In this document: piece by piece, positions 1 to 7,209 of the stretch
Position numbering within the stretch: position 1 is the stretch's first letter
Layout of the letters: each line of letters starts with the position of its first letter
Assembly: GCA_020049615.1 (NCBI GenBank)
Contig: JAIFKN010000266.1
Coordinates: 1-7,209 of the forward strand
Direction: 5' to 3'
Origin: a bacterium
Lineage (GTDB): Bacteria > Planctomycetota > UBA11346
DNA length: 7,209 bases
Made by a program: the position numbers and the translations under genes
Notes under the pieces: model-generated
Database searches by the model: none
What the model was told of the DNA's origin: nothing
What the model saw: only the letters and a program-made list of their open reading frames with translations

Positions 1-1
1 C

Positions 2-202
2 CACGACCTGACCCAGTGCGAGGAGATCCTCAAGGACGCCTACAGCACCGACGTCCGCCCGCAGCTGGCGCAGTGGCGCCAGGACAAGGGCCTGGATCCG
101 AACCCGCTCGCCGCCTTCCGCCGCAGCGGCTACCTCACGAAGATCACCGAGGAGCGGGTCAAGAAGCGCGGCGCCGCCGCGGCCACCGGCGCCTTCGGGT
201 AG
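2..202 (+). CDS. rhaI: L-rhamnose isomerase, RhaI / P. stutzeri type (C-terminal fragment)
   Basis: The reading frame is open from the left edge to a TAG at 200-202 and gives the last 66 residues of a protein whose start lies outside the window. The segment contains ILKDAYSTDV, then P.LA..R...G..P.A..R.SGY and a late ER. This closely resembles, from memory, the C-terminus of the roughly 430-residue L-rhamnose isomerases of the Pseudomonas stutzeri/Rhizobium subtype (LKRAYRTDVEP...DP.A.YRASGY...ER). These metal-dependent TIM-barrel enzymes convert L-rhamnose to L-rhamnulose in the cytoplasm and differ from the E. coli RhaA type. The fragment carries no catalytic residues, which lie upstream in the barrel, so the call rests on tail similarity only. 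The final residues (KKRGAAAATGAFG) look like a low-complexity extension. The gene converges on purE. No downstream rhamnose gene follows in this window. Confidence 0.7.
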   Translation, partial: HDLTQCEEILKDAYSTDVRPQLAQWRQDKGLDPNPLAAFRRSGYLTKITEERVKKRGAAAATGAFG

Positions 203-336
203 TCGGGCCGAGTTGGAGCACGGCGGTCCCGTGGAAACCGTTCGTGGAGCGAGCGCAGGCGTAAGCCCAGCGAGACTGGAACGATGACCCCGCTTGGCGA
301 ATCGCCAGCGTCAGCGCAGCGTGTCGAGCGGGGGAT

Positions 337-356
337 CCGGGGGAGAAGTCCCCCGG
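337..356. terminator. GC-rich hairpin in convergent rhaI/purE gap
   Basis: CCGGGGGA (337-344) and TCCCCCGG (349-356) are perfect reverse complements enclosing the tetraloop GAAG, giving an 8-bp stem. It lies between the stop codons of two convergent genes, where a bidirectional transcription end is expected. No T-tract follows on either strand, so it is not a classical intrinsic terminator. The role is inferred from position and stem strength. Confidence 0.5.
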
Positions 357-363
357 CGGGGCG

Positions 364-378
364 CGGGGCAGAGCCCCG
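364..378. terminator. Second GC hairpin just after the purE stop
   Basis: CGGGGC (364-369), loop AGA and GCCCCG (373-378) form a 6-bp hairpin starting three bases past the purE stop codon when read on the minus strand. Together with the neighbouring 8-bp hairpin it makes a tandem stem-loop pair in the convergent gap. It could act as a terminator or as a 3'-end stabiliser for purE mRNA. No U-tract is present. Confidence 0.45.
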
Positions 379-381
379 AGG

Positions 382-876
382 CTAAAGCGGCAACTTCGTC
401 GCAAGAACCTCGTCCCGCGCCTTGGCCTTGCGCTCGTAGAGCTTCTTGGCCAGGGCCGGGTCGGCGAGGGCGAGCATCTGCACGGCGAGGAAGCCGGCGT
501 TGGCCGCGCCCGGCTTGCCGACCGCGACGGTCGCCACCGGCGTGCCCTTGGGCATCTGCACGATGGCGAGCAGCGCGTCGAAGCCGGCCAGGCTGGTGGT
601 CGCGCAGGGCACGCCGATCACCGGCAGGATGGTCTTCGCCGCCAGCACGCCGGCGAGGTGCGCCGCGCCGCCGGCGCCGGCGATGATCACCTTGATGCCG
701 CGCTCGATGGCCGAGGCGGAATGGGCCATGGCGGCGTCGGGCGTGCGGTGGGCGGAGAGCACCAGCGATTCGCTGGGAACGCCGAATTCGTCGAGGACCT
801 TCTTGGCCTCGATCATGGTCTCCCAATCGGTGGCGGAGCCCATGAGGATGCTGACGAGGGGGGTCGGGGTAGGCAT
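382..876 (-). CDS. purE: N5-carboxyaminoimidazole ribonucleotide mutase PurE (class I)
   Basis: This 164-residue protein covers the whole of the usual PurE length. PurE moves the carboxyl group of N5-CAIR to C4 to give CAIR in de novo purine synthesis, in the cytoplasm, and the family forms octamers. Visible family motifs are the phosphate/substrate loop GSATDW (13-18), SAHRTP (41-46, with His43 matching the catalytic histidine of the family) and GAGGAAHL (67-74). The ATG at 874-876 was chosen because it puts [14 protein letters not shown] at the family's normal N-terminus. An upstream in-frame ATG at 913-915 would add 13 residues with no family counterpart. No strong Shine-Dalgarno is visible before either start. 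purK, the usual partner, is not adjacent: downstream lies the convergent rhamnose isomerase, and upstream, after 217 nt, lies ppc on the same strand. One small departure from the usual motif is Ala instead of Pro after GGAAHL. Confidence 0.95.
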   Translation of the reverse strand: MPTPTPLVSILMGSATDWETMIEAKKVLDEFGVPSESLVLSAHRTPDAAMAHSASAIERGIKVIIAGAGGAAHLAGVLAAKTILPVIGVPCATTSLAGFDALLAIVQMPKGTPVATVAVGKPGAANAGFLAVQMLALADPALAKKLYERKAKARDEVLATKLPL

Positions 877-944
877 GGGCGGGACACTAGTGGGGCAGGG
901 ATTCCTGACCAGCACGCAGCGGCCGGGGATCTACCTGGCCTATC

Positions 945-1086
945 GCCACGGAGTCACGGAGGTCCACAGAGGGCCACAAAGTCGGCAACGGCAGGAACTG
1001 GTCTGCCGGTGCGCGCCAGGACATGCGGAGACGGAACCTCAGGGCTCATCTCTGTGGCCCTCTGTGGATCTCCGTGCCTCTGTGGC
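945..1086. repeat. Inverted repeat with 37-nt arms, built from short CACGGAG/CACAGAG units
   Basis: The left arm (945-981) and the reverse complement of the right arm (1050-1086) match at 33 of 37 positions, separated by a 68-nt centre. Two of the four differences become G-U pairs in the RNA of the plus strand, so a very long stem is possible. Each arm is itself made of roughly 9-10 nt steps: CCACGGAG, TCACGGAG, CCACAGAG, CCACAAAG. The element occupies most of the gap between the ppc stop and the purE start. It resembles, from memory, dispersed intergenic repeats with CACGGAG/CACAGAG units seen in several high-GC bacterial groups. It may be a non-autonomous mobile repeat, a transcription end for ppc, or both. 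No ORF is convincing within it. Confidence 0.85.
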
Positions 1087-1093
1087 AGAAGTC

Positions 1094-3814
<2,721 letters not shown>

Positions 3815-3827
3815 GCCCGGGGCTTAC

Positions 3828-3846
3828 GCCGGGGCCGGCCCCCGGC
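3828..3846. terminator. GC hairpin between flagellin stop and ppc start
   Basis: GCCGGGG (3828-3834) and CCCCGGC (3840-3846) form a perfect 7-bp stem with a 5-nt loop. On the minus strand it begins five bases after the flagellin stop and ends 13 bases before the ppc ATG. It could end the abundant flagellin transcript or attenuate read-through into ppc. There is no U-tract, so termination is an inference from location. Confidence 0.5.
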
Positions 3847-3850
3847 AAGG

Positions 3851-5422
3851 CTACTTCAGCAATTGCAGTACGGTCTGCGGAACCTGGTTGGCCTGCGCCA
3901 GCATGGCGGTGGCCGCCTGGATCATCACCTGGACGCGGGCGTACTCGGCCGATTCCTTGGCCATATCGACATCGCGCAGGATGCCCTCGAACTCGCGCAG
4001 GTTCACCGAGGAGACGCGCAGCGATTCCATCACGCGCTCGACCGTGTTGCCCTGCAGCGAGCCGGTGGCGCCGCGGGCGCGGTTGACCTCGCTCAGTGCG
4101 GCGTCGATCAGCGCCAGCGCCTCGTCGGCATCGCCCGCGACGAAGGCGCCGGCATAGGCCGGCGGCCCGGTCCGGGCGAGCAGATCGTCGAGCGAGGCGA
4201 AGCCGGTGCCGGCCAGCCCGGCGGAGTTGCCCAGGGCCCCGGCGCGCAGGTCGGGGATCTCGACCGTGACGCGCTGGCTCGACAGGGCGCCGATCTGGAA
4301 GGCGGTGGTGCCGACGCGGGTGGCCTGGACGGCGATGCCGGCGGCCGAGACGGTCGAGCCGACGGATCCATCCGAGGTGTCCTTGACCGTCAGGCTGAAG
4401 GCGCCGGGGGCGAAGCCGGTGAATGGCGCCACGGCCTCGGGGCCACCGGCCAGGTTGGTGAAGGTGAGGCCATCGGCGGAGGTGGGGTCCTGGGTCAGGA
4501 CCACACCGGGAACGACGGCCCCTGCCGCGTTGGTGTAGGAGATGGTGATGGTCCGGTTGGTGCCCGGCACCACCGCTCCGCCGAGCAGGCCTGCTGGAGC
4601 CGAGGGTCCGACGCTGAGCGTCGCGTTCCCGAAGCTGGTGCTTTCGGCTCGCAGGGTGCCGGTGGTCTGGTCGTAGGCGGCGGCCACGCCGGTCAGGCTG
4701 GAGACCGCATTGATGGCCGCCGACAGGCCATCGATGGTGGTGCCAGCTGGGAGGTTGATGGTGGCGGTGCCCTTCGGCCCGGTGATCGGCAGGGTCATGG
4801 CGCCGGCGGTGGCGACCGTGGTGCCAGCGGCGCCCGGAGCGAACGCTTGGGTGGTGGACGACCTGTCGAGCGCACCGCTGGCCGGGGCAATGCTGATCGC
4901 CGACCCGTCGCGCATGCCGCCGGGCAGCTTGGTGTAGTCCGGTCGCAGGCTGCGGTAGTAGTCCTTGGCCTCGTCCGACAGGGTGATGTCGCGCAGCGAA
5001 CCGTCGAGCAGGGCATTCCCGCCATAGGTCGTGCCGGCGGTGATGGTGGTGATCGAGCGGATGCCGGCTTCGAGGTCGGCCTGCAGGGCGGCGGCCTGAT
5101 TGGGGTCCAGCGTGGCCGTGTTCTTGGCCCCGATGGCGAGGATTCGCATGCGCTGCAGGATCTGCGTGATCTGGTCCATGCCGCCTTCAGCAGTCTGAAG
5201 CATGGTAACGGCTTCTTCGGCGTTGCTCTGCGCCCGCTCTACGCCAGTCCGATAGTAGCGGACCGAGTTGGCGACCACCATCGAAGCGGGATCGTCGGCG
5301 CTGCGCCGCAGACGCTCGCCCGATGACATGCGGTCGAGGACGCCGGACATCAGCCGGTCGGTCTTCGCCAGGTTGGCATGGGTCAGCACGGACATCGGAT
5401 TGTAGTTGATGCGGATGGCCAT
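3851..5422 (-). CDS. Flagellin (flagellar filament subunit)
   Basis: This 523-residue protein is the flagellar filament monomer, exported unfolded through the flagellar type III system; accordingly no signal peptide is seen. The N-terminal D0/D1 helices (1 to about 140) show INYNP, RMSSGERLRRSADDPAS and LQRMRILAIGAKN. The C-terminal D1/D0 part (about 374-523) shows FQIGA (375-379), VSSVNL, RDVDMAKESAEYA and TAMLAQANQVPQTVLQLLK, the canonical filament tail. The centre (about 143-373) is a variable, Thr/Ser/Ala/Gly-rich surface domain. Within it, about 219-272 (TINLPAGTTIDGLSAAIN...TGVAAAY) resembles the flagellin hook 'IN' motif. The start ATG (5420-5422) follows GGAG at 5431-5434 with 8-nt spacing. 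The frame stays open far upstream, but that part is antisense to pseC. SADDPAS replaces the commoner DDAAG. The paralogue name (fliC, hag or flaA) cannot be fixed. The sigma-54 promoter and the divergent pse genes imply flagellar-class expression and possible O-glycosylation. Confidence 0.95.
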   Translation of the reverse strand: MAIRINYNPMSVLTHANLAKTDRLMSGVLDRMSSGERLRRSADDPASMVVANSVRYYRTGVERAQSNAEEAVTMLQTAEGGMDQITQILQRMRILAIGAKNTATLDPNQAAALQADLEAGIRSITTITAGTTYGGNALLDGSLRDITLSDEAKDYYRSLRPDYTKLPGGMRDGSAISIAPASGALDRSSTTQAFAPGAAGTTVATAGAMTLPITGPKGTATINLPAGTTIDGLSAAINAVSSLTGVAAAYDQTTGTLRAESTSFGNATLSVGPSAPAGLLGGAVVPGTNRTITISYTNAAGAVVPGVVLTQDPTSADGLTFTNLAGGPEAVAPFTGFAPGAFSLTVKDTSDGSVGSTVSAAGIAVQATRVGTTAFQIGALSSQRVTVEIPDLRAGALGNSAGLAGTGFASLDDLLARTGPPAYAGAFVAGDADEALALIDAALSEVNRARGATGSLQGNTVERVMESLRVSSVNLREFEGILRDVDMAKESAEYARVQVMIQAATAMLAQANQVPQTVLQLLK

Positions 5423-5430
5423 GGCAGGGA

Positions 5431-5434
5431 CTCC
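5431..5434 (-). promoter_or_regulatory. Shine-Dalgarno of the flagellin gene
   Basis: GGAG on the minus strand lies 8 nt before the ATG at 5420-5422. It fixes the flagellin start against the long upstream open frame. It also lies at the very 5' end of the transcript predicted from the adjacent sigma-54 promoter. Confidence 0.7.
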
Positions 5435-5445
5435 AAGCCCAGTAA

Positions 5446-5461
5446 CGCAAGCCCCGAGCCA
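5446..5461 (-). promoter_or_regulatory. Sigma-54 (RpoN) -24/-12 promoter for flagellin
   Basis: The minus strand reads TGGCTCGGGGCTTGCG, against the RpoN consensus TGGCACG-N4-TTGCW. The invariant GG and GC dinucleotides are present with the required 10-nt spacing. The only deviations are A to T in the -24 box and a G at the last position. The predicted transcription start is near 5435, about 13 nt before the flagellin ATG. RpoN control of flagellins is established in several flagellated Gram-negatives. The enhancer-binding protein and its site are not identifiable here. Confidence 0.65.
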
Positions 5462-5464
5462 ACT

Positions 5465-5478
5465 GTTGCGATTGCAAC
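5465..5478. promoter_or_regulatory. Palindrome in the flagellin/pseC divergent region, possible operator
   Basis: GTTGC (5465-5469) and GCAAC (5474-5478) are perfect arms around GATT. The palindrome sits 3 bp from the -24 box of the flagellin promoter and 22 bp before the pseC start. That position would let a bound regulator affect both genes. The arms are only 5 bp, so a chance origin is possible. Confidence 0.3.
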
Positions 5479-5500
5479 CGCAGGGGTTTACGCTGAAGCC

Positions 5501-6658
5501 GTGATCGGATACGGACGCCAGAGCATCGACGACTCGGACATTGCAGCTGTCACTGCCGTGATGCGCGGCCAGCCGCTGACCTGCGGACCCGCTGTCGAGG
5601 CCTTCGAAGGCGAGATCCGCCGCATCAGCGGCGCGCCGTTCGCTGCCGCGGTGTCGAACGGGACCAGTGCCCTGCGCCTGCTCTATCAGGCCGCCGGTAT
5701 CGGGCCGGGGCAGCGCGTCGGCGTGCCGGCGATCACCTTCGTCGCCACCGCCAGCCAGGCGATGCTGTGCGGCGCCGAGATCGTGCTGCTGGACGTCGAT
5801 CCTGCGACCTTGCTGCTGACCCCCGAGATCCTCGACTCCTGCACAGAGCGTCTCGACTGGGTGGTGGCGGTGCATGTCGCTGGCCGCATGTGCGACCTCG
5901 CCGGGCTGGCCGGGGTGTGCCGGCGCAAGGGCATGCGTCTGCTGGAGGATGCGGCCCACGCCTTCGGCTCGACCCGCGATGGCGGCGAGCGCTGCGGCGA
6001 CTGCCGCCACAGCGAGGGCGCGATCTTCAGCTTCCATCCGGTGAAGAACGTGACCACCGCGGAGGGGGGCGCGATCGCGGTGCGCGATCCCGTCTGGGAC
6101 AAACGGGTGCGACAGTTGCGCCACCACGGCATCGTGCGCGAGGGCTTCCGCGGCGACCTGGCCGCCGCCGACGCCGGGGCGCCGTGGTACCACGAGTTCC
6201 ATCAGCCGGCGACCAACGAGCGCCTGTCCGACCTGCACTGTGCTCTCGGCGCCAGCCAGTGCCGGCGCATCGAAGCGTTCAAGCGCCGGCGCGCCGCCAT
6301 CGTCGAGGGCTACCGCCGCGACCTGGCCGGCCTGGCCGCCATCGCCGCGCCGCCGCCGGCCCCCGGCCAGGACCCTTTCTGGCACCTCGCCGCCGCCCAG
6401 GTGGACTGGGCGCGGCTCGGCACCACCAGGCGCCAGGCCTTCGCCGCCGCCGCCGCCGCCGGCATCGCGCCGCAGGTCCATTACATCCCGCTACATCACC
6501 AGCCCGTCCTGGCCGGGGTGCGGCGTGCCTCGGACCTCGCCGGCGCCGACCGGGCCTATCGCGGTCTGGTCAGCCTGCCGTGCTATCCCGACCTCGACGA
6601 GGCCGAGCGCTCCCAGGTGGTCGCCTGGCTTACCGCACTGGCACGCGGAGTGCGTTGA
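5501..6658 (+). CDS. pseC: UDP-4-amino-4,6-dideoxy-N-acetyl-beta-L-altrosamine transaminase PseC
   Basis: This 385-residue protein belongs to the DegT/DnrJ/EryC1 (fold-type I) PLP aminotransferases. PseC transfers an amino group from glutamate to the 4-keto sugar made by PseB, the second step of CMP-pseudaminic acid synthesis, in the cytoplasm. Diagnostic features are the N-terminal YGRQSIDDSDI (4-14), the GTSAL PLP-phosphate segment (54-58), LEDAAHAFGS (148-157) and FSFHPVKNVTTAEGG (176-190). Lys182 is the expected Schiff-base lysine, essentially the same position as in H. pylori PseC (K183, 375 residues). The GTG at 5501 was chosen because it puts the family N-terminus in register. Extending to the ATG at 5378 would add 41 residues of no family character, running antisense through the flagellin start and its promoter. 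The ribosome site is poor: AGGGG at 5482-5486 is too far and GAAG at 5495-5498 too near. It likely forms an operon with pseB. A related 4-keto-sugar aminotransferase role is the main alternative. Confidence 0.88.
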   Translation: MIGYGRQSIDDSDIAAVTAVMRGQPLTCGPAVEAFEGEIRRISGAPFAAAVSNGTSALRLLYQAAGIGPGQRVGVPAITFVATASQAMLCGAEIVLLDVDPATLLLTPEILDSCTERLDWVVAVHVAGRMCDLAGLAGVCRRKGMRLLEDAAHAFGSTRDGGERCGDCRHSEGAIFSFHPVKNVTTAEGGAIAVRDPVWDKRVRQLRHHGIVREGFRGDLAAADAGAPWYHEFHQPATNERLSDLHCALGASQCRRIEAFKRRRAAIVEGYRRDLAGLAAIAAPPPAPGQDPFWHLAAAQVDWARLGTTRRQAFAAAAAAGIAPQVHYIPLHHQPVLAGVRRASDLAGADRAYRGLVSLPCYPDLDEAERSQVVAWLTALARGVR

Positions 6659-6683
6659 CCTCCTCCCACAGGAAGAACCGTCC

Positions 6684-7209
6684 ATGACTTCGACATTCCC
6701 GCTCCAAGACAAGGTCGTCCTGGTCACCGGCGGTACCGGCAGCTTCGGCAAGGCCTTCATCAAGAAGGCGCTGACCCAGCACAATCCGCGCAAGGTCATC
6801 GTCTTCAGCCGCGACGAGCTGAAGCAGTGGGAGATGCGGCAGTCAGATCCGGTCTTCGACCACGAGAAGATCCGCTACTTCCTTGGCGATGTCCGCGACA
6901 AGGACCGCCTGATGCGCGCCTTCCGCGATGTCGAGATGGTGGTGCACGCGGCAGCGCTCAAGCAGGTGCCGGCGGCGGAATACAACCCGACCGAGTTCGT
7001 GAAGACCAACATCCACGGCGCGATGAACATCGTCGATGCCGCGATCGAGCGCGGGGTCGAGCGGGTGATCGCCCTGTCCACCGACAAGGCGGCCAACCCG
7101 ATCAACCTCTACGGCGCGACCAAGCTGGTCTCCGACAAGCTGTTCGTCGCCGGCAACGCCTACGTCGGCGCCAAGGGCCTGCCCAAGTTCAGCGTCGTGC
7201 GCTACGGCA
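6684..7209 (+). CDS. pseB: UDP-N-acetylglucosamine 4,6-dehydratase (inverting) PseB, 3'-truncated by window
   Basis: The first 175 residues of an extended short-chain dehydrogenase/reductase are present; the family is about 330 residues long and the rest lies beyond the window. PseB uses bound NADP(H) to dehydrate UDP-GlcNAc and invert C5, giving the 4-keto-arabino-hexulose consumed by PseC. Visible features are the Rossmann motif TGGTGSFG (15-22), GDVRD (68-72), HAAALKQVPAAEYNP (88-102) and the catalytic region STDKAANPINLYGATK (132-147). Asp134, Lys135 and Tyr143 match H. pylori FlaA1/PseB Asp132, Lys133 and Tyr141, with Lys147 as the SDR lysine. DKAANPINLYGATK separates it from the CapE/FnlA dehydratases. 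The ATG at 6684 follows AGGAAG (6670-6675) at 8-nt spacing and lies 25 bp after the pseC stop, so the two genes are probably co-transcribed. The order pseC-pseB is the reverse of the usual B-C order. Confidence 0.93.
   Translation, partial: MTSTFPLQDKVVLVTGGTGSFGKAFIKKALTQHNPRKVIVFSRDELKQWEMRQSDPVFDHEKIRYFLGDVRDKDRLMRAFRDVEMVVHAAALKQVPAAEYNPTEFVKTNIHGAMNIVDAAIERGVERVIALSTDKAANPINLYGATKLVSDKLFVAGNAYVGAKGLPKFSVVRYG

Noticed and set aside
877..915. Earlier ATG start for purE
   Set aside because: It adds 13 residues before the normal PurE N-terminus, with no better ribosome site.
880..915. Sigma-70 promoter for purE (TGGTCA ... TAGTGT on the minus strand)
   Set aside because: The matches are partial, at a level expected by chance, and nothing independent supports it.
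945..981. Short repeated CACGGAG/CACAGAG units as a CRISPR array
   Set aside because: The units are 9-10 nt apart with no unique spacers of normal size, and there are no cas genes.
5467..5494. Sigma-70 promoter for pseC (TTGCGA, 16 nt, TACGCT)
   Set aside because: It matches only 4/6 and 3/6 of the consensus, and the transcript would start almost at the GTG. It is too weak to list.
5378..5500. Earlier ATG start for pseC
   Set aside because: The extra 41 residues have no family counterpart and would overlap the flagellin start and its promoter. The GTG at 5501 restores the usual PseC N-terminus.
5686..6132. A 148-codon minus-strand frame within pseC
   Set aside because: It is an antisense shadow of the conserved aminotransferase core with no family features.
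5423..6481. N-terminal extension of the flagellin frame (876 residues in total)
   Set aside because: The added 353 residues are the antisense of pseC, and flagellins begin at the conserved MAIRIN-type N-terminus, which has its own Shine-Dalgarno and promoter.

Overview
The window is a dense, high-GC, Gram-negative-type bacterial chromosome segment. It holds four complete protein genes and two genes cut by the window edges. The flagellin, the PseB/PseC sugar-nucleotide genes and a sigma-54 type promoter point to a flagellated bacterium that probably glycosylates its flagellin or another surface structure with pseudaminic acid or a related sugar. I cannot place the organism to phylum. The divergent phosphoenolpyruvate carboxylase and a '(C)CACGGAG / CACAGAG' intergenic inverted repeat are the best taxonomic handles for someone with a database.

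Layout. 2-202 (+) is the C-terminal end of an L-rhamnose isomerase of the RhaI/Pseudomonas stutzeri type. 203-381 is a convergent intergenic stretch with strong GC hairpins. 382-876 (-) is purE, from purine biosynthesis. 877-1093 is intergenic and contains a near-perfect inverted repeat with 37-nt arms. 1094-3814 (-) is ppc (anaplerotic carbon fixation), whose sequence differs from the E. coli enzyme at positions that bind the allosteric inhibitor aspartate. 3851-5422 (-) is a flagellin, separated from ppc by only 36 nt that hold a GC hairpin. 5423-5500 is a compact divergent control region. 5501-6658 (+) is pseC, and 6684 to the window end (+) is pseB.

How the parts fit. The right half is a flagellar/glycosylation module. 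PseB (UDP-GlcNAc 4,6-dehydratase, C5-inverting) and PseC (the following aminotransferase) catalyse the first two steps of CMP-pseudaminic acid synthesis, and they are transcribed divergently from a flagellin gene across 78 bp. On the flagellin strand that gap contains a near-consensus RpoN (-24/-12) promoter placed so that the predicted leader is only about 13 nt and begins next to the Shine-Dalgarno. A 14-bp palindrome sits immediately upstream of the -24 box, between the two genes. The left half is unrelated housekeeping and sugar metabolism.

I see no CRISPR array, insertion sequence, tRNA or rRNA. I found no wholly new system. The most interesting leads are the flagellin/pse divergent control region, the altered PEP carboxylase effector site, and the inverted repeat between ppc and purE.
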